Positions 1 to 9,704 of a stretch of 64,000 bases of DNA are shown piece by piece. The stretch comes from Arthrobacter sp. Soil782 (lineage in GTDB: Bacteria > Actinomycetota > Actinomycetes > Actinomycetales > Micrococcaceae), in the NCBI RefSeq assembly GCF_001428435.1, contig NZ_LMSO01000010.1, forward strand, positions 62,529 through 126,528. The letters run 5' to 3'. The first letter of the stretch is position 1. Each line of letters begins with the position of its first letter. The notes under the pieces were generated by a model. It ran no database searches, was not told the origin of the DNA, and saw nothing but the letters and a program-made list of their open reading frames with translations. A program made the translations under genes and the position numbers.

Positions 1-2
1 CC

Positions 3-914
3 GATGTGCTGGATCGGGTCCGGAAAGCAACCCGCGCCATCGCCGAGGGCGTCGGCGTCCGCGGTCTCATCAACATCCAGTTCGCGCTTGCAACAGATGT
101 GCTGTACGTACTCGAAGCCAACCCGCGCGCCTCGCGTACCGTCCCGTTCGTCTCGAAGGCCACGGGTGTCCAGATGGCGAAGGCCGCCGCCCTCATCGGC
201 ACCGGTGTCACCATCCACCAGCTGAGGACTGCCTATAAAATCCTGCCTGAAAACGGTGACGGCTCACAGCTGCCGCTATCCGCGCCGGTGTCGGTGAAGG
301 AGGCGGTGCTTCCATTCAGCCGCTTCCGCACGCCGGAGGGCACAGTGGTTGACTCGCTCCTGGGTCCTGAGATGCGCTCGACCGGTGAAGTCATGGGTAT
401 TGACAAGCATTTCGATACCGCCTTCGCCAAGAGCCAGGCCGCTGCCAACAACGCCCTGCCCACCCAGGGCAAAGTGTTCGTCTCCGTGGCTAACCGTGAC
501 AAGCGTTCGATCATCATGGGTGTCAAGCGACTCTCGGATCTCGGCTTCGAAATCGTCTCCACCGGCGGCACTGCCGATGTGCTGCGCCGCAATGGGATTC
601 AGGCCACTCCTGTCCGGAAAGTCGCCGAAGGCAGCAGTGCAGAGGGCGAGGGAACCATTGCGGACCTGGTGGTCGCCGGTGAAATCGATATGGTCTTCAA
701 CACACCCTCAGGTGGGGAGGCTCGCAGCGACGGGTACCAGCTGCGCGCTGCTGCAACCTCGATCGGCATTCCGTGCATCACCACCGTCGCTGAGTTCAAC
801 GCGGCGGTGCAGGCAATCGAGGCGCTGCGCACCTACGAGTGGTCGGTCACAAGCCTGCAGGACCACGCACGGGCTATCCGGGGCGAGACCGTTCCGGACC
901 CGGTCGGAGCCTAA
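3..914 (+). CDS. carB: Carbamoyl-phosphate synthase large subunit, C-terminal part (5' end outside window)
   Basis: Only about the last 303 residues are present; the frame is open at the left edge. CarB makes carbamoyl phosphate from bicarbonate, ATP and CarA-derived ammonia for pyrimidines and arginine. The visible part starts in the second ATP-grasp half (EANPRASRTVPFVSKATGV) and ends with the allosteric MGS-like domain, recognisable by STGGTADVLRRNGI and NTPSGGEARSDGYQLRAAA. The TAA stop at 912-914 is followed after one base by the GTG of pyrF, so the two are very probably co-transcribed in a pyrimidine operon. Confidence 0.97.
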   Translation, partial: DVLDRVRKATRAIAEGVGVRGLINIQFALATDVLYVLEANPRASRTVPFVSKATGVQMAKAAALIGTGVTIHQLRTAYKILPENGDGSQLPLSAPVSVKEAVLPFSRFRTPEGTVVDSLLGPEMRSTGEVMGIDKHFDTAFAKSQAAANNALPTQGKVFVSVANRDKRSIIMGVKRLSDLGFEIVSTGGTADVLRRNGIQATPVRKVAEGSSAEGEGTIADLVVAGEIDMVFNTPSGGEARSDGYQLRAAATSIGIPCITTVAEFNAAVQAIEALRTYEWSVTSLQDHARAIRGETVPDPVGA

Positions 915-915
915 G

Positions 916-1764
916 GTGACGTTCGGATCGCGGCTGGCGGCCGCCGTCGGGCGTTTCGGAAGCCTGTGCGTCGGAATCGATCCGCACCCCTCACTGCTGG
1001 CGGCGTGGGGCCTTCCCGATACCCCCGCCGGGCTGGACACTTTTTCGGAGACGGTGTTGGAGGCGGTCGCGGGAAGTGTGGCGGTCGTGAAGCCGCAGGT
1101 TGCCCTGTTCGAGAGGCACGGTTCCCGCGGAATGGCCGTCCTCGAGCGGCTGCTGAAGCACAGCACCGCGGCCGGGGTGCTGACAATCGCAGACGCCAAG
1201 CGCGGGGACATCGGATCAACCATGGCCGGCTATGCCGATGCCTGGCTCCGAGACGGGTCCGCCCTGGCAGCGGACGCCCTCACCCTGAGCCCGTACCTGG
1301 GGTTCGAGTCGCTTCGCCCGGCTTTGACCGCGGCCAGTGAGACGGGTCGCGGGGTCTTTGTCCTGGCCCTCACCTCCAACCCGGAGGGCGCGTCCGTGCA
1401 GCATGTGGGCGGCGGGGACTCGGTTGCGCGCCGCATAGTCCAGGCAGCGGCTGCAGAGAACGACGGCGGCACCCCGGGTTCGGTGGGTCTGGTGATCGGC
1501 GCGACCGCAGGGGCAGCGGTGCGTCAGCTTGGGCTCGACCTGGGCGCGCTGAACGGGCCGATTCTCGCTCCCGGCGTGGGGGCGCAGGGTGCCGGCCGGC
1601 AGGAGCTTCTGGAAACCTTCGCGGGCGCCTCCGGAGTGATCCTGCCCAACTCGAGCAGGGAGATCCTTAGCTCCGGTCCCGACGCGGCACGACTTCGCCA
1701 GGCGGTCGCCACGGCGCAACGCGCGGTGGACCTGTCCGGGGTCGCCGAGCCCGGAACGGATTGA
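916..1764 (+). CDS. pyrF: Orotidine 5'-phosphate decarboxylase (type 2)
   Basis: Last step of de novo UMP synthesis: OMP to UMP plus CO2. The protein is 282 residues from the GTG at 916, the usual size of the longer actinobacterial/type 2 enzyme. The catalytic signature DAKRGDIGSTMAGYA is near residue 95, and GVGAQGAG plus LPNSSREIL form the phosphate-binding end. The frame stays open far upstream into carB, but that part is carB read out of frame. The GTG one base after the carB stop gives the natural N-terminus (FGSRLAAAVGRFGSLCVGIDPHPSLL) and implies translational coupling. Confidence 0.96.
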   Translation: MTFGSRLAAAVGRFGSLCVGIDPHPSLLAAWGLPDTPAGLDTFSETVLEAVAGSVAVVKPQVALFERHGSRGMAVLERLLKHSTAAGVLTIADAKRGDIGSTMAGYADAWLRDGSALAADALTLSPYLGFESLRPALTAASETGRGVFVLALTSNPEGASVQHVGGGDSVARRIVQAAAAENDGGTPGSVGLVIGATAGAAVRQLGLDLGALNGPILAPGVGAQGAGRQELLETFAGASGVILPNSSREILSSGPDAARLRQAVATAQRAVDLSGVAEPGTD

Positions 1765-1790
1765 TTTTCAGTCAGCCGAGCAGATAGGTT
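1761..1790 (+). promoter_or_regulatory. Candidate promoter for mihF/gmk
   Basis: TTGATT (1761-1766), an 18-base spacer and TAGGTT (1785-1790) resemble a housekeeping sigma promoter. It overlaps the pyrF stop codon and lies about 75 bases before the mihF start, suggesting that mihF has its own transcript. Judged by eye only. Confidence 0.35.
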
Positions 1791-1863
1791 CAGTGCAAGC
1801 CCAAACTCCAGACCCGTCACTGCCGGTGCTTGGCCGACGGTTTCAACTGCCTAGGGAGCCCGA

Positions 1864-2199
1864 GTGAGCCTGAAACCTCTCACCGATAGCGAACGAACAC
1901 TGGCGCGGGAAAAAGCAACTGCGGCCCGGGCCGTCCGGGCGGAGCTGAAGTCCCGGCTGAAGTCGGGAGAAGTCACGGTCGATGACGTCATCAACGGTTC
2001 TACGCATGAAGAAGCGATCGGCAGGCTTCGGGTTCTTGATTTACTCAAGGCTTTGCCCGGTGTGGGAGAGAAGCGGGCCGCGGGCATCATGGACGCCGTG
2101 GGAATCGCAGCTACCCGCAGGGTTCGCGGGCTGGGAATCCACCAGCGCAAGGCCCTCGTTGAACATTTGACGAACCACCCGGCGAACAACCGCCACTAG
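1864..2199 (+). CDS. mihF: Integration host factor, actinobacterial type (MihF)
   Basis: Small nucleoid-associated DNA-binding protein of 111 residues from GTG 1864. It resembles mycobacterial mIHF, not the HU-fold proteobacterial IHF. It has the family's helix-two-turn-helix region ([24 protein letters not shown], shown here in part as [18 protein letters not shown]) and a basic N-terminal helix rich in K/R. Gene order pyrF-mihF-gmk-rpoZ-coaBC-metK-priA is a conserved actinobacterial block, which supports the call. The gmk start follows 14 bases after the stop. Confidence 0.93.
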   Translation: MSLKPLTDSERTLAREKATAARAVRAELKSRLKSGEVTVDDVINGSTHEEAIGRLRVLDLLKALPGVGEKRAAGIMDAVGIAATRRVRGLGIHQRKALVEHLTNHPANNRH

Positions 2200-2213
2200 A
2201 GAAAGAAGTATTC

Positions 2214-2783
2214 GTGAATCAGCCGCGGCTGACCGTGCTTGCGGGCCCAACGGCTGTGGGCAAAGGGACTGTCTCGACCTACATCCGTGACAATTACCCG
2301 GAGGTGGAACTCTCCGTCTCGGCGACAACCCGCGCTCCCCGTCCGGGTGAGGTGGAGGGAGTTCATTATCACTTCGTGTCGCCGGAAGAGTTCGACTCCC
2401 TGGTGGAAACGGGCCAGATGCTGGAGTGGGCCGTTGTGCACGGGCGGAACCGCTATGGCACCCTGAGACGCACGGTCAATTCAGCGATGGAGGCCGGAAA
2501 ATCGGTTCTCCTCGAGATTGACCTGCAGGGCGCGAGACAGGTGAAGGAGAGTATGCCGGAAGCGAATTTCGTGTTCCTCGCCCCCCCCAGCTGGGAGGAA
2601 ATGGTCCGGCGGCTCATCGGCAGGGGTACCGAAACCGCCGAGGAACAACAGCAGCGCCTGGTAACCGCTAAACTGGAACTTGCTGCCGAACCGGAATTTG
2701 ATCACACCGTGATTAATGACGATGTTCAGCGCGCAGCAGATGAGCTTGTTTCATTGATGGGCCTCACCGCGCACTCGCAGTAA
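2214..2783 (+). CDS. gmk: Guanylate kinase
   Basis: Phosphorylates GMP to GDP with ATP. The 189-residue protein has the P-loop [10 protein letters not shown] at residues 9-18 (the usual serine is threonine) and the GMP-binding segment [33 protein letters not shown] and [14 protein letters not shown] (lid) follow in the expected order. The start is GTG 2214, 14 bases behind mihF. Length and motifs are typical and the protein looks intact. Confidence 0.97.
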   Translation: MNQPRLTVLAGPTAVGKGTVSTYIRDNYPEVELSVSATTRAPRPGEVEGVHYHFVSPEEFDSLVETGQMLEWAVVHGRNRYGTLRRTVNSAMEAGKSVLLEIDLQGARQVKESMPEANFVFLAPPSWEEMVRRLIGRGTETAEEQQQRLVTAKLELAAEPEFDHTVINDDVQRAADELVSLMGLTAHSQ

Positions 2784-2831
2784 AATGCAACGCGCAGTGG
2801 CTTTTGCGGCCCAGCGACTATTGGAGATTTT

Positions 2832-3092
2832 GTGTCTACTCAGCCCGAAGGCATCATCAACCCGCCGATCGACTCCCTGCTCGAGGCGTCGGATTCGAAG
2901 TACGCCCTGGTGATTTACGGTGCCAAGCGTGCCCGCCAGATCAACGCCTACTACTCGCAGCTGCACGAGGGCCTGTTCGAGTACGTCGGGCCGCTTGTCG
3001 AGACCAAGCTGAATGAGAAGCCCCTGTCGATCGCCCTGCGCGAGATCAATGAGGGAATGCTCGTAGCTGCACCGGCAGAAGCGTCGGAGTAA
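2832..3092 (+). CDS. rpoZ: RNA polymerase omega subunit
   Basis: Small core RNA polymerase subunit that helps fold and assemble beta'. The 86-residue product from GTG 2832 carries the actinobacterial omega pattern: [20 protein letters not shown], then [14 protein letters not shown] and [15 protein letters not shown]. It follows gmk by 48 bases and precedes coaBC by 30. A TAAAAT hexamer at 2781-2786 could serve as a -10 element, but no well-spaced -35 is visible. Confidence 0.96.
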   Translation: MSTQPEGIINPPIDSLLEASDSKYALVIYGAKRARQINAYYSQLHEGLFEYVGPLVETKLNEKPLSIALREINEGMLVAAPAEASE

Positions 3093-3122
3093 GCGCTCCG
3101 CCGGTCAGCGCGAAGACTCGAC

Positions 3123-4361
3123 GTGCGTATCGTCCTGGGAGTTGGAGGAGGGATCGCCGCCTACAAGGTGGCGTCCCTTCTGCGTTTGTTCACTGAAGCC
3201 GGCCATGAGGTGACGGTGATTCCCACCGATGCAGCGCAGCGCTTTGTGGGCACGGCCACCTGGGAAGCGCTGTCGGGGAACCGGGTCAGCAACGATGTGT
3301 TCGACGCCGTCGACCAGGTCCGCCATGTGCGGTTAGGTCAGGAGGCGGATCTTGTGGTCGTCGCTCCTGCGACCGCCGACCTGCTCGCCCGCGCAGCCGC
3401 CGGAATGGCGGACGACCTCCTCACGGGAACCTTGTTGGTGACTCGGGCACCGGTTGTGTACGCGCCGGCCATGCACACCGAAATGTGGCAGCATCCGGCT
3501 ACGGCCGCGAACGTTGCGACGCTGAGGGCCCGTGGCGCCGTCGTTCTGGAGCCGGCGGTAGGCCGCCTGACGGGCGCGGACAGCGGACCGGGGCGGCTCC
3601 CGGAGCCTGACGACATTTTCGCTGCCGCGCTGGGGGCAGCTTCGGGGACGCCGACCGGGGCAGCACGTCCGCTGGCCGGCCGCACGGTCACCATCACCGC
3701 AGGCGGCACCCGCGAACCGCTCGATCCGGTGCGTTTCCTTGGTAACCGGTCCTCCGGGAAGCAAGGGGTGGCGCTTGCCGCGGCCGCTCTGGAGGCGGGC
3801 GCTACCGTGCAGTTCATTGCGGCCCATCTGGAAGTGCAGCCTCCGCCCGGTGCGCAGCTCACGGTCGTGGAAACCGCCGAAGAGCTGCGGGAAGTCACGC
3901 TCAAGCTGGCGCAGCGGTCGGATGCACTGGTCATGGCTGCGGCCGTCGCTGACTTCCGACCGGATACCGTCTCGGATACGAAGGTCAAAAAGCGCGACGA
4001 CGGTGAGAACCCTGTGATCACGCTGATTCGTAACCCGGACATCCTTGTGGAAGTGGTGCAGCAGCGCGCAGAGCTGGGATCTCCCGCGGTGATTGTCGGA
4101 TTCGCTGCCGAAACGGGGGACGACGACGCCACACCTCTTGCGCACGGACAGCAGAAACTGCAGCGCAAGGGCTGCGACCTGCTGATACTGAACAGGGTGG
4201 GTCGCTCACTGGTCTTTGGACAGGATTCCACTGAGGTGGCCATTTTGGACGCGGGCGGCGCGGAGCCGGAGGCCGTGAGCGGGAGCAAGACCAGCGTGGC
4301 AGCCGTCATCATTGCGCGGGTTGCTGCCATGCTGGGGACCTCATTCGACCAAGTAGAGTGA
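3123..4361 (+). CDS. coaBC: Bifunctional phosphopantothenoylcysteine decarboxylase / phosphopantothenate-cysteine ligase
   Basis: Catalyses two successive CoA-synthesis steps. The N-terminal CoaC half (flavin-dependent decarboxylase) begins [15 protein letters not shown] and contains [10 protein letters not shown] with the family histidine region replaced in the usual actinobacterial manner, plus APAMHTEMW. The C-terminal CoaB half begins at [20 protein letters not shown] and has [12 protein letters not shown] and GFAAETGD. It is 412 residues from GTG 3123. The flap that in E. coli contains a cysteine (CGDxGxGRM type) reads [12 protein letters not shown] here. The stop lies four bases before metK. 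Confidence 0.95.
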   Translation: MRIVLGVGGGIAAYKVASLLRLFTEAGHEVTVIPTDAAQRFVGTATWEALSGNRVSNDVFDAVDQVRHVRLGQEADLVVVAPATADLLARAAAGMADDLLTGTLLVTRAPVVYAPAMHTEMWQHPATAANVATLRARGAVVLEPAVGRLTGADSGPGRLPEPDDIFAAALGAASGTPTGAARPLAGRTVTITAGGTREPLDPVRFLGNRSSGKQGVALAAAALEAGATVQFIAAHLEVQPPPGAQLTVVETAEELREVTLKLAQRSDALVMAAAVADFRPDTVSDTKVKKRDDGENPVITLIRNPDILVEVVQQRAELGSPAVIVGFAAETGDDDATPLAHGQQKLQRKGCDLLILNRVGRSLVFGQDSTEVAILDAGGAEPEAVSGSKTSVAAVIIARVAAMLGTSFDQVE

Positions 4362-4365
4362 TCAC

Positions 4366-5580
4366 GTGAATTCACCCCATACGCCTAGCCACCCCTTGCG
4401 ATTGTTCACCTCGGAATCGGTGACCGAGGGCCATCCCGACAAGATTTGTGACCAGATCAGCGACGGCATTCTGGATGCGCTGCTGGCGGCGGACCCACGG
4501 TCCCGTGTAGCGGTGGAAACCCTTGTGACCACGGGCCTGGTTCACGTGGCCGGCGAGGTGACCACCGAAGCGTACGTCGAAATCCCGGAGATCGTGCGCA
4601 AGACCATCCTGGGAATCGGGTACGATTCATCAGCAAACGGCTTCGACGGAGCACGCTGCGGTGTGTCCGTTTCGATTGGTCAGCAGTCTCCCGAGATCGC
4701 CTCAGGCGTGTTCAGGTCGCTCGAAACACGGGAGGGCACCAGTACCGACCCCTATGATGCCCAGGGCGCAGGAGACCAGGGCATCATGTTCGGGTACGCC
4801 AGCGACGAGACGCCCGTCCTGATGCCGACACCTATCTGGCTGGCCCACCGCTTGTCCGAGCAGCTCACCGATGTCCGGAAGAACGGCACACTGTCCTACC
4901 TGCGCCCGGACGGCAAGACACAGGTCACAGTCGGTTATGACGGCGACAGGCCGGTCAGCGTCGATTCGGTGGTCATTTCCTCTCAGCACGCCCAGGGGGT
5001 CGACCTTGGAACCCTGCGGGCTGACCTCGTGGAGCACGTGATCACCCCGGTTCTGGCGACGTCCCATCTCGACATTTCAAACGTCCGCCATATCCTCAAC
5101 CCGGGCGGTGAATTCGTCATCGGCGGGCCGGTCGGAGACGCAGGACTGACCGGACGAAAGATCATTGTGGACACCTACGGTGGAATGGCCCGTCACGGCG
5201 GCGGTGCGTTCAGCGGCAAGGATCCGTCAAAGGTTGACCGATCGGCCGCTTACGCCATGCGCTGGGTCGCTAAGAATGTCGTGGCTGCCGGGCTTGCCCG
5301 CCGCGCGGAGATCCAGATCGCGTACGCAATCGGCATGGCGCAGCCGGTCGGCATCTACGTGGAGACCTTCGGTACCGAGCAGGTCGATCCCGCTGCAATC
5401 GGCTCGGCTATCAACGAGATCTTTGACCTCCGCCCCCTGGCGATCATCAATTCTCTTGACCTGCTCAGGCCCATTTACCAGAAGACCGCCGCGCACGGGC
5501 ATTTCGGCCGCGAGGGCGACGGGTTCAACTGGGAACTCACTGACCGCACCGACGAGCTCAAGAGCTACTTCAACGCGTAG
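4366..5580 (+). CDS. metK: S-adenosylmethionine synthetase
   Basis: Makes SAM from methionine and ATP. The 404-residue protein has all standard signatures: [31 protein letters not shown] and the phosphate-binding loop [19 protein letters not shown]. The N-terminal extension ([11 protein letters not shown]) is short. GTG 4366 sits four bases behind the coaBC stop, so expression is probably coupled. I see no SAM riboswitch in the intergenic sequence, which is too short to hold one. Confidence 0.98.
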   Translation: MNSPHTPSHPLRLFTSESVTEGHPDKICDQISDGILDALLAADPRSRVAVETLVTTGLVHVAGEVTTEAYVEIPEIVRKTILGIGYDSSANGFDGARCGVSVSIGQQSPEIASGVFRSLETREGTSTDPYDAQGAGDQGIMFGYASDETPVLMPTPIWLAHRLSEQLTDVRKNGTLSYLRPDGKTQVTVGYDGDRPVSVDSVVISSQHAQGVDLGTLRADLVEHVITPVLATSHLDISNVRHILNPGGEFVIGGPVGDAGLTGRKIIVDTYGGMARHGGGAFSGKDPSKVDRSAAYAMRWVAKNVVAAGLARRAEIQIAYAIGMAQPVGIYVETFGTEQVDPAAIGSAINEIFDLRPLAIINSLDLLRPIYQKTAAHGHFGREGDGFNWELTDRTDELKSYFNA

Positions 5581-5601
5581 GCAGGTATTACCTTCGAACC
5601 G

Positions 5602-7680
5602 ATGAGTTCCGACGATGGACGGCAGCTTTCGCTGCTGCAGGGCTTCAGCGCACCGGCGGCTCCGCGCGGTACGTCCCCGGTCGCAGCCGAGTTGCCAGTC
5701 GCCCGGGTTCTGATCGATTCACCACTGCCGCATCTTGACCGTCCGTTTGATTACCTGGTTCCGGCGTTGGACGACGACGCCGCCGTCCCTGGCGCCCGGG
5801 TCAAAGTCCGCTTCGCCGGGCGGGAGCATGCGGCGTTCATCATCGAGCGGCTTGCCGTGTCCGACAGCCCGGCACGTTTGCTGCCGCTGGCCAGGGTGGT
5901 GTCTGCGCATCCGGTGGCGACCCCTGAAATCCTGGCACTTGCAGCCTCCGTGGCGGTCCGGTACGCCGGCTCCGTGAGCGATGTCCTTCGATCAGCAGTG
6001 CCTCCGCGGGTGGCCCGCGTGGAGAAGGAGTTCACAATTGACGGGACGGTTCCCCCCGATGTGCCCGCACAGGCCGGTCAGCCCCCTGTGTATGACCGGT
6101 ACGTTAACGGCAAGCGGTTCCTGGCACGATTGACCGAAGGTGAGAGTCCGCGCGCGGTACTGACGACACTCGGTGGTTACGGGCCGGCCGGGTGGCCGGC
6201 GGAAATGGCCGAAGCGGTACATGCAGTGTGGGCGGCGGGGCGTGGCGCCGTCGTCGTTGTTCCTGACCAGCGGGACCTCGGCCGTGTTGAAGAGGCACTT
6301 CGTGCGCGCATCGGTGCGGATGAGTTCGTCCGGCTTACGGCCGAAGACGGCCCCACCCCCCGGTACCGCAACTTCCTCAAACTCCTGCATGGACAGGTCA
6401 GAGTGGCGGTGGGTACGCGGTCCGCCGCCTATGCACCTGTGCGGGACCTGGGGCTCGTGTGCCTCTGGGACGACAATGATGAGTCACACAGTGAACCGCG
6501 CGCCCCTTACCAGCACGCCCGCGAGGTACTGCTGCTGCGCAGTGAACTGCAAGGTTGCGGACTGCTGATTGCTTCAGCCTCCCGAAGCGTCGAGGCCCAG
6601 CGGCTAATCGACAGCGGCTGGGCACAGTCCCTGACCGCTGATCGTCCGGCCGTGCGTCGGCTCGCTCCGCGGGTCCTTCACTCGGCCGATACTTTTCACA
6701 CCGACCGCGAACCGCTGACGCACCAGGTCCGGATTCCTCCGGTGGCCTGGCGCGCCGCCAGGGATGGGCTGCAGCGCGGGCCTGTCCTGATCCAGGTTGC
6801 GCGCACGGGATTCTCACCTGCCCTGGCATGCCAGGACTGCCGGGAACCCGCCCGCTGTCAGCACTGCGCCGGTCCCCTGGCGCAGTCCGGCCGGGGCTCG
6901 GTTGTCGCGTGCCGCTGGTGTGGACGGCCTGATCACGCCTGGCGTTGCCCAACATGTTCGGGCGGTCGGCTCCGCTCCACCGTCAGCGGCGCTGCGCGCA
7001 CCGCTGAGGAACTGGGCCGGGCGTTCCCCGGCGCCGTCGTCGTTTCCTCGTCCGGCGATCATATTCTCGATGCGGTGGATGATTCGCCCCGAGTGGTGGT
7101 GGCAACCCCGGGTGCCGAACCTGTTGCGGTTTCGGGCTACGCCGCCGTGGTCCTGTTGGACGGGAACGCGCTTCTGGGCAGGGAGTCCCTGCGTGCGCTG
7201 GAGAGTACCCTCCAGCGCTGGTTCAACGCTGCGGTGCTCGCCCGTCCTGCCTCGGCAGGCGGTGTGGTGGTTGTCACCGCGGATGACGACGTCGCTGCCG
7301 GCCACCTGGTCCGTTGGGATCCTGCCGGTGCTGCGGCGCGTGAGCTCGCACTGCGCACCGAACTGGGGCTGCCGCCGGCCGTGCGATACGCAGCGCTGAC
7401 CGGTTCCCTGGAGTCACTGGCGGCCTTCCTTGAAGGAGTGGACCTGCCGCCATCGTGCAGGGTTGTCGGTCCAGCTGCGGTGCGCGCCGCGGCGGGTCCG
7501 GCAGGCCCGGAGAAACCGGGCCAACAGTCAGCGGCGGGCTCGCACCGTACTCTGGTGTTCTTCCGGTACCGCGATGCCGCAGAGGTCGTCGGCGCGTTAC
7601 GGGCGCGCCGGGTTTCGCTCTCGGCCAGGCGGACCTCCGAACCTGTCCACGTTCGGATCGATCCTGTCGGGGCACTCTAG
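5602..7680 (+). CDS. priA: PriA-like replication restart protein lacking helicase motifs
   Basis: Homologue of primosomal protein N', 692 residues, which reloads the replisome at stalled forks. It keeps the N-terminal 3'-DNA-binding domain (ARVLIDSPLPHLDRPFDYLVP, residues about 32-52) and the cysteine cluster near residues 410-460 (CQDC, CQHC, CRWCG, CPTC). No Walker A G-x-G-K-T/S is visible where the helicase P-loop should be; the region reads VWAAGRGAVVVVPDQRDLGR. Loss of helicase motifs is a known trait of actinobacterial PriA. It lies 21 bases behind metK and probably closes this + strand block. Confidence 0.92.
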   Translation: MSSDDGRQLSLLQGFSAPAAPRGTSPVAAELPVARVLIDSPLPHLDRPFDYLVPALDDDAAVPGARVKVRFAGREHAAFIIERLAVSDSPARLLPLARVVSAHPVATPEILALAASVAVRYAGSVSDVLRSAVPPRVARVEKEFTIDGTVPPDVPAQAGQPPVYDRYVNGKRFLARLTEGESPRAVLTTLGGYGPAGWPAEMAEAVHAVWAAGRGAVVVVPDQRDLGRVEEALRARIGADEFVRLTAEDGPTPRYRNFLKLLHGQVRVAVGTRSAAYAPVRDLGLVCLWDDNDESHSEPRAPYQHAREVLLLRSELQGCGLLIASASRSVEAQRLIDSGWAQSLTADRPAVRRLAPRVLHSADTFHTDREPLTHQVRIPPVAWRAARDGLQRGPVLIQVARTGFSPALACQDCREPARCQHCAGPLAQSGRGSVVACRWCGRPDHAWRCPTCSGGRLRSTVSGAARTAEELGRAFPGAVVVSSSGDHILDAVDDSPRVVVATPGAEPVAVSGYAAVVLLDGNALLGRESLRALESTLQRWFNAAVLARPASAGGVVVVTADDDVAAGHLVRWDPAGAAARELALRTELGLPPAVRYAALTGSLESLAAFLEGVDLPPSCRVVGPAAVRAAAGPAGPEKPGQQSAAGSHRTLVFFRYRDAAEVVGALRARRVSLSARRTSEPVHVRIDPVGAL

Positions 7681-7700
7681 CGCCTCAGTGCTCCAGCCAG

Positions 7701-8825
7701 TCAACGCTGCCGAGCCCGTGAACGTCGCCGCCCACCGCCTGCGGGTTCGTCGTGGAGCTCTGCTGCTTCTTCAAGCGCGGCGAGGAGTGAATCAGCCGAG
7801 GTGTCCCAGGAATAGTTAAGGGCCTGTTCCCGACCGGCAGCGGACGCGCTTTTCCAACGCAGCGGATCATCAAGCGCCCGGATGGCACTGGTGAACTCTT
7901 CGGGTGAATCCGGCTGCACGTACAATGCCGCTGTTCCTCCAACCTCCCGGAATATGGGCGTATCCGCAGCGACAACGGGGGTACCCACCGCCATGGCTTC
8001 GATGACGGGAAGTCCGTAACCCTCAGCCCGGGAGACCGTCACGAGGGCAGTGGCAGAGCGCAGCAACTGATCGTAGTCCCGGTCGCTGACGCCATTGTGA
8101 AACACCACTGTTGCTCCGGCGGGTACAAGCCTTTCAAGCTCCGCACGCCGATCAGGCGTGATCCTGCTCAGCAGATGAAGCGTGTAGTCGGGCAGGCCTG
8201 CCATCCCGGCCAGCAGGGTCTCCACGTTCTTGTACGGCATGAAGGATCCCATGTAGAGCAGCGATTTGTCCGGAGCCGGATCCGGCGGCCGCGGTACGGC
8301 ACCTGATTGGGGGGCATTGCCAATTATGCGGATCGGCCGCCGCGTCAGCCGGTGCGTCTCCATCAGGGCTCGGGTGGTCGCCGAGATGGTGGCAACGACG
8401 TCGGCCCGGTTCAGAAGCACCCGCTGCGGCCAGTAGGCCAGATGGTACAGCCGCCACAGAACCCGGACCGGCAGGGGAAGAAAGCCCGGCGGCGTGCGGT
8501 TCTGGTAGTAGATGAGATCGTGAAGCGTGAGCACTAGCGGGTAACGGCGCCCGAACGAACCCATGGTCTGCATCGGGCAGAACACGGCGTCCGGCTCCAG
8601 GCGGTTGATGCGCCAGGAGACGAACAGTTCGGCGGGGGAAAGCGGGCTGTTGATCATCACATGCGGAACGTCCGGTAGCAGGGCCAATTGCCGACGGTCA
8701 TGAACCAACATGGTTACCTCGGCGTCCGGCCGATGTGCGAGCGCTTCAATGAGGCTGGCTCCATAGCGGCTGATGCCGTCGTGGTGGTCGGTGCGGGTGA
8801 ACCTGGCATCGATCAGGATTTTCAT
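7701..8825 (-). CDS. GT4-family glycosyltransferase
   Basis: A 374-residue retaining glycosyltransferase of the GT-B fold. The N-terminus MKILIDARFTRTDHHDGISRYG is the usual acceptor-domain start. The C-terminal donor-domain signature is E-x7-E within RAEGYGLPVIEAMAVGTPVVAAD. No transmembrane segment is evident, so it should act at the cytoplasmic face. Donor and acceptor cannot be told. Its start overlaps the stop of the upstream hydrolase gene by four bases, implying coupled translation. It converges with priA across 20 bases. Confidence 0.88.
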   Translation of the reverse strand: MKILIDARFTRTDHHDGISRYGASLIEALAHRPDAEVTMLVHDRRQLALLPDVPHVMINSPLSPAELFVSWRINRLEPDAVFCPMQTMGSFGRRYPLVLTLHDLIYYQNRTPPGFLPLPVRVLWRLYHLAYWPQRVLLNRADVVATISATTRALMETHRLTRRPIRIIGNAPQSGAVPRPPDPAPDKSLLYMGSFMPYKNVETLLAGMAGLPDYTLHLLSRITPDRRAELERLVPAGATVVFHNGVSDRDYDQLLRSATALVTVSRAEGYGLPVIEAMAVGTPVVAADTPIFREVGGTAALYVQPDSPEEFTSAIRALDDPLRWKSASAAGREQALNYSWDTSADSLLAALEEAAELHDEPAGGGRRRSRARQR

Positions 8826-9703
8826 CGGGTCCTCGACTCTACGAAATCTGAGATGTGGCCGGCCGCGGCATCAGGCGCTTCGTAATGGACGAGGTGACCC
8901 ACCTCCGGAAGCACCACGAGTGTGGAGTCCGGCATCAGCGCCGCAAGCTCCTGCTGCGTCTGCACCGAGCCGAGATCATCCTTCTCAGCGGCAATCAGGA
9001 GCACCGGAAGATGGAGCAGGGCGGCGCTGTCGCGGACAGTCGCGCTGATGGATGCTGTGAACGCCTGCAGGACGACCTCCCGGGAGGCGAACGCACTGAA
9101 ATAGGCGCGGTGCTGCGCGTGAATCCACCGCCGCAGCGGCCGGTCCCGGGTTTTAGCCATCAGCTCGCTCGTGGCACGCACGATCATGCGGTTGCGCAGC
9201 ACTGCCTGTCCCGCCCGCTCGGGAAGCGCCGCGCCAAGGCGGTAGTACAGCTCCGCAAGGCGGGTGGCAATCCGACTGGGTCCTTCAAGAGCTGGGGCGC
9301 TGATCGGGTTGATGAGGACCAAGGCGTTGAAGGCGCCGGGAGCGTCTGCCGCGGCCCTGGCCGCGATGATGGACCCGAAGGAGTGACCCACCAGCACCGT
9401 CTGGGGACCGAGGGCAAGCCGGTCCATACTGCTCCGGACAAACGCCGCATACGCCGCGACGTCGTGCGTCCCGTCCAGGGGCTCGGACTGACCGAAGCCC
9501 GGGAGGTCCGGCACAAGAACGCGGTGGGCCGGAAGCGCTTCGATGATCCGCAGCAGCCCGTGGTGGTCGCCGCGGAATCCGTGCACCATGAAGATCGCAG
9601 GCGCGTCCTGCGCCGCTCCTTCAGGCGGAAAGTCCCAGAAACGCCGCAAGCCGCCGTTCAGGTGCAGTGACCGCACAGCGGCAGCGCGATTCAATACCAC
9701 CAT
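8822..9703 (-). CDS. Alpha/beta-fold hydrolase
   Basis: A 293-residue hydrolase with a complete visible triad pattern: nucleophile elbow VGHSFGS, acid in AAEKDDLGSV and histidine in LPEVGHLVHYEAP. The oxyanion-region motif is MVHGFRGDHHG. It resembles esterase/lipase-like family members whose substrate is unknown. It ends four bases inside the glycosyltransferase start and begins one base after the aldo/keto reductase stop, so the three leftward genes look like one operon. Confidence 0.86.
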   Translation of the reverse strand: MVVLNRAAAVRSLHLNGGLRRFWDFPPEGAAQDAPAIFMVHGFRGDHHGLLRIIEALPAHRVLVPDLPGFGQSEPLDGTHDVAAYAAFVRSSMDRLALGPQTVLVGHSFGSIIAARAAADAPGAFNALVLINPISAPALEGPSRIATRLAELYYRLGAALPERAGQAVLRNRMIVRATSELMAKTRDRPLRRWIHAQHRAYFSAFASREVVLQAFTASISATVRDSAALLHLPVLLIAAEKDDLGSVQTQQELAALMPDSTLVVLPEVGHLVHYEAPDAAAGHISDFVESRTR

Positions 9704-9704
9704 C

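Noticed and set aside
349-915. N-terminal extension of the pyrF reading frame
   Set aside because: It is carB read in another frame; the pyrF protein begins naturally at GTG 916 right after the carB stop.
4359-4369. SAM riboswitch before metK
   Set aside because: Only four bases separate coaBC and metK, too few for any riboswitch.
8855-9670. 271-residue frame on + opposite the alpha/beta hydrolase
   Set aside because: Antisense shadow rich in Arg/His/Gln without recognisable domains; the minus-strand hydrolase has a full catalytic triad.
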